Part shown: piece after piece, positions 35,601-44,065 of the stretch
Layout: each line of letters begins with the position of its first letter
Position numbering within the stretch: position 1 is the first letter of the stretch
DNA from: Saprospiraceae bacterium
Lineage (GTDB): Bacteria > Bacteroidota > Bacteroidia > Chitinophagales > Saprospiraceae
DNA length: 64,000 nt
Direction of reading: 5' to 3'
Assembly (NCBI GenBank): GCA_016715465.1
Contig: JADKAA010000029.1
Coordinates: forward strand, 2,604,001 to 2,668,000
The notes under the pieces: model-generated
Database searches by the model: none
What the model was told of the DNA's origin: nothing
Seen by the model: only the letters and a program-made list of their open reading frames with translations
Translations under genes and position numbers: made by a program

Positions 35601-38600
35601 TCCCCAATGGCGATGCCACCACCCAACACTCTATCTGGGATATTGCTGTGGCTGCGGCTTTCTGTGATGGAAATATTAATGACCTGACATGTATGAGCAC
35701 AGCAGATATGACTTTTCTAACTATTCCCGGAAATAGCAATGCAGCCAATTATTTTTGGGCAGTATATAAGTCGTTATATATAACACTTAAGGAAAGGATC
35801 GAATACAAGAAAAGATCTGCATTTGCCATGAACCCCGGTAATTGTTACAACGAGTGCATCGGGCAGGAATCATTCAATCCTTACATCAATGGATTTCTAA
35901 CCAAAGAATTGTTAATTCCCGCTAGCGGTGGAAACCCGCCTATATATGACTATGATGGACAGTTTTACAATGCAGATGAGCCTTGCCGAAATACATTCTA
36001 TATGTATTTTAAAGATAAGATCAAAGTTTTCCCTTCCCCCTATGACATCATGCCCAATATGGATGTCGATTTCTGGGATACACCCGTTGCGGAAATTCAT
36101 GAGCATGTATTGCCTTCGATTCCTGATTATCCTTGCGACACCTGTGATTGCAATCAAGAACTGGGGCGATTTTTTAATCTGATCCTGATGGATGAGATCG
36201 CCGATAAAATGTCCCAAACACCGCCATCTTCGACTGGGTATGCAGCCGAACTTTCTTTGCTGTCCATTCCTTTGTCCAATCTCTTTTTGGCATTCCAGGC
36301 TATAAATATGCCCGGAATGAGTGGAGACGATTTGATTTTTGGATTGGACTTTCATAATCATGTGTTCATAAAATTTGGCACTTTACCAGCCGGTGATGCC
36401 TGCACCATCTACACCCATTTATCATTGCAGGAATTATTCAAAATAGATTCAATAGGCAATATAAACTGTACTGACATAAGTCCTTCAAGCCCGGCCGGTA
36501 TAACCCTTGAGGTCGAGTATTATGATTTTAGAGGAAATGCTACTACGCACGCTTTTACTTTTACAGGACCCTGTGTCTTTTCCTGCAAGGAAGCTGTGCC
36601 CCTTAATGAGCATTGCGAGGCCTTAGACGTATTGCCCGAACTGCAGACCTTTATCAACCAATTGAATTATGTACAAAATCATCAGGATAGTATCTTCAAT
36701 CCCCTTGTTCAGAATACGCCTTACAGCGATCTATCCATTACCGGATCTCTGCTGGACAGTTTCCAGGTAATGGGTTGGGATAGCATCCAACAGGCACCAT
36801 TCACCAGCGAAACCAATAACACAACGGTAACTATTACAAATGGAAGAAATGCCTGCCGGATCACCCTCCAAATGGGGGCAAACAGTAAGCATTTCGGCGG
36901 GCCTTACCTAAGCCATTTTACAAATATAACTCCGGTCTATTCAGATCCTGACGCCAATGGATATACCGATGATTTTACCATAACCGTTCATTTTGCGGAT
37001 AGCACATCGGCTACAGTGACCGGCAGCACCAACGGATGTCTGATTGTGGGAAGATGCTGTAAGAAGGAAAGAGATGGAAAGGTAGTTCAATTGCCTGTGC
37101 CATCTAAAACAAAAACAAAGTCAGATCTACCCGTAGTTAAGGGTAAATTTCCACCTTCCGGAGGTATTACACTACCACATTCTATTCCTTTTCCATCCTT
37201 ACCCAAACCCCAGGACAAACCCTTTGATCCGTTATGCGATGATTGCATCACACTTGACTTGCGCGGAACGTTGCTCGATACGCTGATCACTCCACCATGC
37301 ACCGATCATTGGTGTGATACATCACTTTTTGCGACCATTGAGCTGGACTCCATACCCAACCCATGTGCAGAACACCTCTACAATGTTGCCGCTGCCAATG
37401 CCTACATGCTTTACGAAGCCTTTGTGGATAGTGTCTCCATCGCTTTTCTGCATGCATACAATATGAAATGCCTGCAGGCCACAGAGGCAATGAGAGATGA
37501 ATCCGGCTTTGCGCAACACCATTTTACCCTGTATTATTACGACCAAAGCAACAATCTGGTGCAAACCGTGCCGCCCAATGGGGTGGAAGGTCTGGATGCC
37601 ACCGAGATGGATGCCATGGCTGTCTTTAGGGAAAACAACAGGACCCATGTTACACCCAATGCCGTACCCGTGGTCAATGGCATACTTCCCCAATGGACGA
37701 GCAACTATACCTTTAATTCGCTCAATCAGATCACGACCCAAAAGATACCTGACCAGGGATACTACAGTACAGCTACATCCAGTTTTTTCAAAGAAGATAC
37801 CAGATTCTGGTACGACCATCTCGGCAGACTCATCTGCTCCCAGAGCCCGGAGCAACGGATCAAAAACGAATATGCCTATACCATCTATGATGCCTTGGGC
37901 AGGATAAAAGAAGTAGGCGCCATCAATTCCATGGTACCACCACCTGATTCACCGATTAAGACGGATAATGCCGCATGGACTAATTTCCTCTCGGGCCCAA
38001 AGTCTCAGATCATCACCACTACCTACGATAAGGATTTTTATGACGGAACACTGCCCCCCGGCTTTCCATTGTCGGAACTCAAACATCTGAGAGGCAGGGT
38101 CAGTGCGGCGGCCGTCTATGATACGAAACAGCATCTTACACTGAAAAAACCGGAATACATCACCCACTACAGCTACGATATCCACGGAAATGTCGAAGCA
38201 GTCATTCAGGATGGCAATAATACGCCGGCTAAACTGATGCAATACGACTACGATCTCATCAGTGGCAAGGTCAATACTGTTTTTTATCAAAAGAATAAGG
38301 CTGACCAGTTTATCCACAAGTACCAGTACGATGCAGACAACCGGCTCATCATAGCCCGTACCTCAGCCAATGGCATCCACTGGGACGAAGATGCCCATTA
38401 CCAATACTATCCGCACGGGCCACTCGCCAGGACGGAGATCGGCGAAGACGAGATCCAGGGCATCGACTATGCCTACACACTGCAGGGCTGGATCAAGGGG
38501 GTCAACAGTGCATCGCTCCGTACCCATGCCGACATGGGGCATGACGGAGTGAAAGCCAGCGAACACAAATATTTCGGCCAGGATGTGACCGGTTATGTAC

Positions 38601-40468
38601 TCAACTATTTTGATGGCGATTATCAGAACATAGCCCAATCTGGTCCGCTTGAAAAATTTGAAGGCAATATGGGCGGAAGTTATGCTTTTAAGCCAAAAGA
38701 AAACCTGTACAATGGCAACATCAGGGCCATGGTCACGGCCATAAGGCCATTTATGCAAGCCGGCTCACCGGCAGGATACAAGTATAGGTACGACCAGCTC
38801 CACCGCATCAAAGGCATGGACTACTATAGCGGCATGGTCAACAATGACTGGGCGCCGTCCACCGTTCAAAACGACTATGAGACCCGGTACAGCTATGATG
38901 CAAATGGCAATATCAAGACCTTGGACAGAAAAGGTGCCCAGGCTGTCAACCTGGATATGGACAATCTCACCTACCACTATGCCGAAGGCAACAACCGCCT
39001 CACCCATGTGGACGACCACGTCATCAATGCAACCAACTACCCTACGGATATTGATGACCAAAACCAAAACAACTATTTGTACGACCGCAACGGCAATCTC
39101 ATCCGGGACATAGCCGAAGGGATCACCATCGAGTGGAATCTCAGCGGTAAGGTGCGAAAGATCACCAAGGACAATGGCACCATCATCACCTTCCGCTACG
39201 ATGCCCTGGGCAACCGCATCATGAAGAGCCACAACGATACCCTCACCTGGTATGTACGGGATGCCAGCGGCAATGCCATGGCCCATTATGGCAATACGGG
39301 AATTCCGGTAACGACGGTCGGACCCACAGGGCCTGTAACGACCAGGTCATGGGAGGTACATTCCTGGACCCTTTATGGTTCCGCCCGACTGGGAGAGTTC
39401 AGACCCCATCTCACCGATCCATTGCTGACAGAGTCCGAGCCGGATACAGGGCCGGGTGGCAGCGGCACAGGTGGTGCCGGGTCTGCCCGCTTGTACAAAG
39501 CACCCAAACCCGTGAAGCTGCAATACTACCGCGGCCGAAAACAATACGAACTCACCAACCATCTCGGCAATGTACTGGCCACAGTAAGCGACCGGAAGTT
39601 GTTCAGAAAAGCACTGGTCACAGAGACAGGCTTATTTGCGCATGTGATTACGGCCCAGGATTATTATCCCTTTGGGAGTTCAATGCCTAATAGGAATTAC
39701 TCAAGTTATAAATTCAGGTATGGATTTAATGGACAAGAAATGAATAATGAAATAAATGGAGACAAAATTAGTTATGCCTTTCAATATAGAATTTATGACA
39801 GTAGATTAAGCCGCTTTTTAAGTTTGGACCCATCTAAAGAAAATTATCCATGGATATCTTCATATTCTTTTGCAGAAAATGATGTAATAAGAAGTATAGA
39901 TTTTGAGGGAAGAAGTAAAAAGACATCAACCCAAAGCAAAGCCCCAACCTTTATCAAAACTACAACTGTTAGTCAATTAACTATTGGTGTTCAATTCTCA
40001 TTAATGATGCAATTTGGTTTTGATTTTTCACCATTAAGATTCACCATTGCAAAAGTAGAACAAACTACTTATACTAACACTGAAACGGGTGAAACAACCG
40101 TAATGCCGGTAAAGTATGAATATCTATTTGATGGTAAAGGATTAGAAATTGAAAGTTATTTAAATGTTGATATTTCAAACCTTGGTGCTGAGTTCAAAAG
40201 TAGTTTTGAAGTTGAAACCAATAGTCGTGGAGAAGTTTCAACGAAACCAGGAAGTCATAAAACAAATAGTGTTATTAAGGCTGACATAATAAAATCTGGG
40301 CCAGGGAGCGCTGGTGTGAGATTTGATAAAGAATGGTCGAGTGCGACAGGACAAACAACTACAAAGGTTTACAATGAAGCAAATGCTGGGGCATCATTTA
40401 TTCTTGGATTGGAATTTTCTAAAAAGGTTGAATTAGTTGAATCCATCGAAATAGAAGATATTCCTTGA
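32675..40468 (+). CDS. RHS-repeat protein with variable C-terminal tip (2597 aa)
   Basis: It starts at GTG 32675, 2 bp after the previous stop; the hydrophobic N-terminus is its signal. A lead region of 350 aa is followed by RTRQTVTVNNTD and AETIYDHQGRAAMQILPAP, the usual opening of Bacteroidota RHS shells. Cys-rich inserts occupy about 640-1640 and YD repeats about 1670-2200 (YDALGNRIMKS). The RHS core follows: YYPFGSSMPNRNY near 2330, FNGQEMNNE, then RIYDSRLSRFLSLDP, YPWISSYSFAENDVI and IDFEG ending near 2413. The last 184 aa form an AT-rich, strand-rich tip unlike the core and without a nuclease or ADP-ribosylation motif that I can see. It is probably a surface-delivered toxin or binding tip. 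It is the last operon gene. Confidence 0.92.
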   Translation: MGFKWLIVHMLIISGLQVIAGIETRVSYINGSDFLDYNIHGGSSIPNIYAYSELTDFIPQGNADWESNYKILSSKGRVELYIDGSAQPLYFKYALEVPVEITYYKVDYSSTTVTHKLKVDFDPVEGSYHRQLDMWQLEGVFAIRVRVIGDDPAIQFIADAPLSTGQKEAIAKVVKIRVTQEYDKVVNFDYQRSLQWNEIFFNYDNGDRQLNVSWNVIEGAEVYDLEWGFIERYNPGLAFTSISLTTSKHDFNQNSTRVTLTTSSYTLPIVYEQGALVFRVRGRGKVLPDVEHTVLGAWSCGKWGGVCNNNYAEISPNFNNWHHRMWFLDAHENDNKNWQVITSYAEEGKRKDVVNYMDGTMRTRQTVTVNNTDNNVLVAETIYDHQGRAAMQILPAPVLHDPALKFRANFNRNLANQPYSKLDFDLDATLPCSGMVSPLNSISGAAHYYSSQFFQGLTNDEKDTHLAYIPESSGYPMIQTEYTPDNTGRIQRQGGAGSAFQLESTHETKYFYATPPQEELDYLFGSNVGQASHYKKNMVMDPNGQVSISYMDAKGNSIATALAGKAPDSLHQLDSYLPFPMTINLLAYNRIDTIDYSLDATFTLAVDSRGDHQFYYGVTAEQFMSDGCMPSNVCYDCVYELELLVVSNECPDTFYHFTKTIGTFFTVDPTTTSTPSTGGGGAARLTLGAISIDSLSFGLNTSCGTPVHFNTGLLPQNNAFTILDMPVGTYSVIKRLKVNQDAAHAYLEHYLNDPNNVCTNVLEDMLNEQLDLVDTDDCYLDCDDVDQSSTNPADEELAEMVCDTVLSNPCDIARERMLGDFMPGGQYAEFNLVVYNGWNKTLSIFNPYNRLIDYNSSGIDWTDIWVENNADVLVHPNQLSIKEFIQNYEAEWAEKYIIFHPEYCMLNRCFDSLATSYTYNNQLAETNLFSEAVAADFISAAGFVSPYGILDLDPYFDAGKPGEDSIAKMQLYMEHFPNGDATTQHSIWDIAVAAAFCDGNINDLTCMSTADMTFLTIPGNSNAANYFWAVYKSLYITLKERIEYKKRSAFAMNPGNCYNECIGQESFNPYINGFLTKELLIPASGGNPPIYDYDGQFYNADEPCRNTFYMYFKDKIKVFPSPYDIMPNMDVDFWDTPVAEIHEHVLPSIPDYPCDTCDCNQELGRFFNLILMDEIADKMSQTPPSSTGYAAELSLLSIPLSNLFLAFQAINMPGMSGDDLIFGLDFHNHVFIKFGTLPAGDACTIYTHLSLQELFKIDSIGNINCTDISPSSPAGITLEVEYYDFRGNATTHAFTFTGPCVFSCKEAVPLNEHCEALDVLPELQTFINQLNYVQNHQDSIFNPLVQNTPYSDLSITGSLLDSFQVMGWDSIQQAPFTSETNNTTVTITNGRNACRITLQMGANSKHFGGPYLSHFTNITPVYSDPDANGYTDDFTITVHFADSTSATVTGSTNGCLIVGRCCKKERDGKVVQLPVPSKTKTKSDLPVVKGKFPPSGGITLPHSIPFPSLPKPQDKPFDPLCDDCITLDLRGTLLDTLITPPCTDHWCDTSLFATIELDSIPNPCAEHLYNVAAANAYMLYEAFVDSVSIAFLHAYNMKCLQATEAMRDESGFAQHHFTLYYYDQSNNLVQTVPPNGVEGLDATEMDAMAVFRENNRTHVTPNAVPVVNGILPQWTSNYTFNSLNQITTQKIPDQGYYSTATSSFFKEDTRFWYDHLGRLICSQSPEQRIKNEYAYTIYDALGRIKEVGAINSMVPPPDSPIKTDNAAWTNFLSGPKSQIITTTYDKDFYDGTLPPGFPLSELKHLRGRVSAAAVYDTKQHLTLKKPEYITHYSYDIHGNVEAVIQDGNNTPAKLMQYDYDLISGKVNTVFYQKNKADQFIHKYQYDADNRLIIARTSANGIHWDEDAHYQYYPHGPLARTEIGEDEIQGIDYAYTLQGWIKGVNSASLRTHADMGHDGVKASEHKYFGQDVTGYVLNYFDGDYQNIAQSGPLEKFEGNMGGSYAFKPKENLYNGNIRAMVTAIRPFMQAGSPAGYKYRYDQLHRIKGMDYYSGMVNNDWAPSTVQNDYETRYSYDANGNIKTLDRKGAQAVNLDMDNLTYHYAEGNNRLTHVDDHVINATNYPTDIDDQNQNNYLYDRNGNLIRDIAEGITIEWNLSGKVRKITKDNGTIITFRYDALGNRIMKSHNDTLTWYVRDASGNAMAHYGNTGIPVTTVGPTGPVTTRSWEVHSWTLYGSARLGEFRPHLTDPLLTESEPDTGPGGSGTGGAGSARLYKAPKPVKLQYYRGRKQYELTNHLGNVLATVSDRKLFRKALVTETGLFAHVITAQDYYPFGSSMPNRNYSSYKFRYGFNGQEMNNEINGDKISYAFQYRIYDSRLSRFLSLDPSKENYPWISSYSFAENDVIRSIDFEGRSKKTSTQSKAPTFIKTTTVSQLTIGVQFSLMMQFGFDFSPLRFTIAKVEQTTYTNTETGETTVMPVKYEYLFDGKGLEIESYLNVDISNLGAEFKSSFEVETNSRGEVSTKPGSHKTNSVIKADIIKSGPGSAGVRFDKEWSSATGQTTTKVYNEANAGASFILGLEFSKKVELVESIEIEDIP

Positions 40469-40482
40469 TTCATGACCCTGTT

Positions 40483-40535
40483 CGCAGATTGTATCTGCGA
40501 TCCGATATTTTTAAAATTTGTAATTTGATGAGTTG
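40483..40535 (+). repeat. Hairpin repeat, copy 1, after the RHS tip
   Basis: CGCAGAT-TGT-ATCTGCG (40483-40499) forms a perfect 7-bp hairpin, followed by an AT-rich segment ending in TAATTTGATGAGTT. It recurs at 41037 and, without the hairpin, at 49454. It lies 14 bp after the RHS stop. The remainder of 40469-40821 has further imperfect dyads (AACAGGTTTTT and AAAAACCTGT near 40646 and 40719) but no gene. Confidence 0.75.
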
Positions 40536-40821
40536 AAATAAAAAAGAAATGAAGACAGTCAAAAATGTCAGAACAGGATATGGCTAATGGCTGAACAATT
40601 TTTTTAAGGATAGATGAATGGTCAAGATTTTATTTGTCTTGAACAGGTTTTTGAGAGATAGTTGGATGGTCAGCATTTTAATTATGTGGATTCATTATTC
40701 GTGTAAATCTTAAAATCTTAAAAACCTGTCCAACTTTTCGGATCGTGTTCAAGAAAAAAAAGTAAAGTAATGAATAGTAAAATAAAAGCAAATATTAACG
40801 AAAATAAAAAGCATCTAAAAC

Positions 40822-41019
40822 GTGGGAAATGAGATAGGGTTAATTCTAATGTTGTTAATCGTCTTGGTCTTTGTAATACTTATTGTTTTTAACTACGATC
40901 CAAGTAAAGACTTTACGATAAAGAAGGGAAATGGTACTTTTTACAGGAGGTCCGGAAACTTTGATAACTGGGATGATGGCAGTGGGCATAGTGATGGAGG
41001 GAACTCAGAAGGGGATTGA
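40822..41019 (+). CDS. Small single-pass membrane protein, candidate immunity or relic
   Basis: 65 aa from GTG 40822. A strong membrane helix (about 6-29, IGLILMLLIVLVFVILIVF) is followed by a short hydrophilic tail rich in Gly, Asp and Ser. It sits directly behind the RHS gene between two copies of the hairpin repeat, the usual spot for an immunity gene or displaced tip module. The GTG start and small size keep confidence low; it may be a fragment. Confidence 0.4.
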   Translation: MGNEIGLILMLLIVLVFVILIVFNYDPSKDFTIKKGNGTFYRRSGNFDNWDDGSGHSDGGNSEGD

Positions 41020-41036
41020 TTTAAAAACCAGATGGC

Positions 41037-41090
41037 CGCAGATTGTGTCTGCGAACCTATATTTTTAAAATACGTAATTTGATGAGTTTA
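41037..41090 (+). repeat. Hairpin repeat, copy 2
   Basis: CGCAGAT-TGT-GTCTGCG (one wobble pair) is followed by the same AT-rich segment and TAATTTGATGAGTT as copy 1, 554 bp downstream in the same orientation. Confidence 0.75.
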
Positions 41091-41128
41091 TAAATGTAGA
41101 AAATAAAAAAAATACAAAATCTGAACAT

Positions 41129-41569
41129 ATGAGCGAAACAATAGAATTGTATAAACAACATTCACAGAAACAGGAAAATTATACCTATTATCTGATCGCC
41201 GTATCGGTTGCGGCCATGAGCTTCGCTGTTCATCAAACGCATGGAAAGGGGTTCATATGGCCTATGGTACCACTCGGCATAGCTGTGCTGTGTTGGGGCG
41301 TAAGTGTGATGTTGGGCTTGAGATACTTAAAGACGGTCATCAGCCTGACCTATAAAAATATGGAGCAAATGACGATGAAGGATGGGCATCACCACTTAAC
41401 CGGAAATCAGCCGGTTTTGATTCAGGAAGGAATCCGGTTATTAAATGAGCAGATGCACAATGACAAAGAAGTTGCCGTCCTGCTTTACGTATGGCAGGGA
41501 AGACTATTTTATGGGGGCATGTTATTTTATTTTTGCTGGCATTTGTATGGCATGTATCTGCTTACCTGA
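41129..41569 (+). CDS. Inner-membrane protein, candidate RHS immunity
   Basis: 146 aa with three hydrophobic segments: about 18-35 (YYLIAVSVAAMSFAV), 43-65 (PMVPLGIAVLCWGVSVMLGL) and 122-143 (FYGGMLFYFCWHLYGMYLL). A soluble loop of about 55 aa lies between the second and third. No family is recognised. Being a small membrane protein soon after an RHS gene, it could protect against a membrane-active tip, but nothing in the sequence proves it. Confidence 0.6.
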   Translation: MSETIELYKQHSQKQENYTYYLIAVSVAAMSFAVHQTHGKGFIWPMVPLGIAVLCWGVSVMLGLRYLKTVISLTYKNMEQMTMKDGHHHLTGNQPVLIQEGIRLLNEQMHNDKEVAVLLYVWQGRLFYGGMLFYFCWHLYGMYLLT

Positions 41570-41623
41570 TGCAGGTGACCTAAAGCCTTGACACCAATCA
41601 GCTAACAATAAATTCAAAATATA

Positions 41624-41980
41624 ATGGCAAATAAATCACTTCTTCAATTTACGAATCTGGCATTCATTGTTTTGCTTATTTGTTTTATCTCATTGCAGGT
41701 AAAAGCGCAGGAAGTCAACACAGAAACAAAAAAAACGGCACCCGGTTTGGGCACAGGTTTTGAAAGTTTTATTATTATTACTACTGATGGCCGCATATTT
41801 ATTAGTTTGGCGGGCTTTCAAAAGCATCTGAGAGCTGGTATTTTCAGAATTGGTAATTTGATGTTTAGAAAAATACAAATTGATGATAAAAGGATGAATT
41901 TTGAATTTGTGGACCGGGAATTAGCCTTGTATTGGGATCATTCAGAACAAGACGCAAATAAAATTACAGAAGTCGTGTGA
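41624..41980 (+). CDS. Small exported protein of unknown function
   Basis: 118 aa with a good signal peptide (about 1-28, ending VKAQ). The mature part of about 90 aa has a hydrophobic strand pair (GFESFIIITTDGRIFISLAG) and a C-terminal acidic end. No motif is recognised. It lies 54 bp after the previous gene in the same direction, so it may be cotranscribed. 41981-42212 holds nothing I can identify. Confidence 0.55.
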   Translation: MANKSLLQFTNLAFIVLLICFISLQVKAQEVNTETKKTAPGLGTGFESFIIITTDGRIFISLAGFQKHLRAGIFRIGNLMFRKIQIDDKRMNFEFVDRELALYWDHSEQDANKITEVV

Positions 41981-42212
41981 TTTTATTTGTCAGGATTCAC
42001 TAATAAAAGTAATCTTATAAAGCTGTTCCATGCAAAAGATATCGTGTTTTATACAAAACAAAAGTATAATGGGATTTGATCTACTGACACAAAAATATAT
42101 AGGGGGTGATCTTAACACTATATTGGAGTTTAGTAAACAGGCTTCAATATGTTAATTTTTACGATGTTTTGGTGATCGTGGCAATTAAAGGCATGTTATA
42201 AATAAAAGAAGA

Positions 42213-43244
42213 ATGAAATGTAAATTGGGTTTAACAATAAATATATTTAAACAGAAGATCTTGGTAACTTTTGCTCAATTTGGGATTATAATTTTATTTG
42301 TATGTGCTTATTCGTGCAAAGAAAGCAATAAGATAATGGTGGCAAAGGAGCAAGGAAATGATCAGGTCGGTCTTAATTACTCCGAAGAAAACGAATACAT
42401 GATGGCACAAAGAAATCTGCTTGACCAAATGCCCGTGTTGTTTTGGAAGAGAGATTCAATAGCTGAAGCAAATCATAAACACCAGTATAATGAAGATGGG
42501 TCAGATAGAAATCCCTTCATAGAAAAGTATGAAGCTTTTATTTTGGATACATCCATCTTATACGAGAGAGATGAATATATTCCTGCGGAGGTTTCAATAA
42601 AAAAGGGACATTTGTTTGACCGGGAATTTGTTCACCTGATTGTTGGCATAGGAAGTCGCAGAGATATTTATTGCAGAAATGTTTTCGCGAGTAATTCTTA
42701 TCATGAATTGATTGAAGAGGATAAGTATAATAGCGTGTTAACCAGCGACATTGAAAATCATGAACAAAGTGATACGATCTTTGACGTTAATGGCGACGGG
42801 TATAAAGACTACGTCATGGTTTTATATTCACAATCCGGCTGCTGTCTGAGAGAAGTATATAGGGTTTATTTGTACCTGCCTCATTGTGGTGGCTTTACAC
42901 CGTATTATGAGTTTATGAATCCTACATTTTATCCAAAAGAGAAAATTATTCGTGGCGTTTTTTACGGCCATCCTGGTGAGGTAGGTTTGTATGAACATAA
43001 ATGGGATGGCATATTAATAAAAGCAATTCAGGAAATTTATCCAAATTTCAGGGATAGTGTAAATTATACCTATCTCCAATATGTAAATAGAGACTCAATA
43101 GATCAAAAACCAAGAAAGATTTTGAATAAATTACCGCAACAGTTTGAAAAAATTAACGGTCTAGAGTGGTTTAAAGGTTATAAGCCCAAGGATTTTGCAG
43201 AAAGGATAAGTGAAATGATAAAAATTGGTGAATATGAAAAGTAA
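42213..43244 (+). CDS. Lipoprotein with an FG-GAP/VCBS-like Ca-binding loop
   Basis: 343 aa. A long N-terminus ends in a lipobox (VCAYSC, Cys about 34). Around residue 190 the phrase DTIFDVNGDGYKDYVMVLYS looks like the calcium-binding loop of VCBS/FG-GAP or dockerin-like repeats (DxNxDGxxD). The rest (CCLREVYRVYLYLPHCGGFT, PTFYPKEKIIRGVFYGHPGE) is beta-rich and resembles proteins labelled XAC2610-like in other phyla, though I am not sure. Upstream spacing (232 bp) suggests its own promoter. Confidence 0.6.
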   Translation: MKCKLGLTINIFKQKILVTFAQFGIIILFVCAYSCKESNKIMVAKEQGNDQVGLNYSEENEYMMAQRNLLDQMPVLFWKRDSIAEANHKHQYNEDGSDRNPFIEKYEAFILDTSILYERDEYIPAEVSIKKGHLFDREFVHLIVGIGSRRDIYCRNVFASNSYHELIEEDKYNSVLTSDIENHEQSDTIFDVNGDGYKDYVMVLYSQSGCCLREVYRVYLYLPHCGGFTPYYEFMNPTFYPKEKIIRGVFYGHPGEVGLYEHKWDGILIKAIQEIYPNFRDSVNYTYLQYVNRDSIDQKPRKILNKLPQQFEKINGLEWFKGYKPKDFAERISEMIKIGEYEK

Positions 43245-43282
43245 TTTTGTTTACCTTCTTTTAGATAACATAACCGAACGTT

Positions 43283-43960
43283 ATGACGGACAATATTTTT
43301 GAAGTGTATAAAACATTTGCGACAGCAGATGAAGCTCAGGAATATACAAAAGTGTTGGACAAGAATAACATAGCGTATTTCCTGGAAAAAACCACTCCGG
43401 TTTTTGACCCGGCTTTCGCGGGAAACACCGACAACGGAGCCGTAGTATTAAAACTTAGCGCAACTGATTTTGTGAAAGCGAATAAGGTGTTTGATGAAGC
43501 ACAACTGATGGACATGGACGCCATAGACAAGGATTATTATCTTTTCAGTTTTACGGATGATGAGTTGATGGACGTCATAGTTAAAAAGGAAGAATGGAAT
43601 GAATTTGACTATGTCCTGGCTCAAAAATTATTAAGAGAAAGGGGCAAAGAAGTATCAATGGATGTGCTTACGGCCATCAGAAAACAAAGGGAAATTGAAT
43701 TGTCTCGCCATCTTCCTTATCCAAAAACCTGGATCATGACAGGTTATGCTTTTGCTTTATTGGGAGGGCTCATCAGTATAATGATAGGATTACAACTTTT
43801 ATGGGATAAAAAGAAATTGCCGGATGGAAGAAAAATGTATGCCTATGATGAAAGCGCAAGGAATCATGGCCGCTTACTATTAGTGATTGGATTGATTGTA
43901 TTGATCATGACCATTTATTTCAATATGAGGGAAGAGTTTGACAATGAATTTATCAGGTAG
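43283..43960 (+). CDS. DUF2007-like domain protein with two membrane helices
   Basis: 225 aa. The N-terminal 70 aa (FEVYKTFATADEAQEYTKVL, VVLKLSATDFVKANKVF) match the small DUF2007-type domain often called a putative signal-transducing protein. A helical middle follows, then two membrane segments (about 148-168 and 195-213) and a short charged tail. It is an inner-membrane protein of unknown role that is common in Bacteroidota. A TAATTTTG box lies at 43242-43249, 33 bp upstream, overlapping the previous stop, but no -33 element has proper spacing. Confidence 0.65.
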   Translation: MTDNIFEVYKTFATADEAQEYTKVLDKNNIAYFLEKTTPVFDPAFAGNTDNGAVVLKLSATDFVKANKVFDEAQLMDMDAIDKDYYLFSFTDDELMDVIVKKEEWNEFDYVLAQKLLRERGKEVSMDVLTAIRKQREIELSRHLPYPKTWIMTGYAFALLGGLISIMIGLQLLWDKKKLPDGRKMYAYDESARNHGRLLLVIGLIVLIMTIYFNMREEFDNEFIR

Positions 43961-44065
43961 GATTATTATGTATTTACAACCAAAGAGTGGAAGCTTTCCA
44001 AAGCCAGCTTATAAGTTCATTATGAATTTCATAGTTTATGAAGTATGTTATAAATATATATTATC

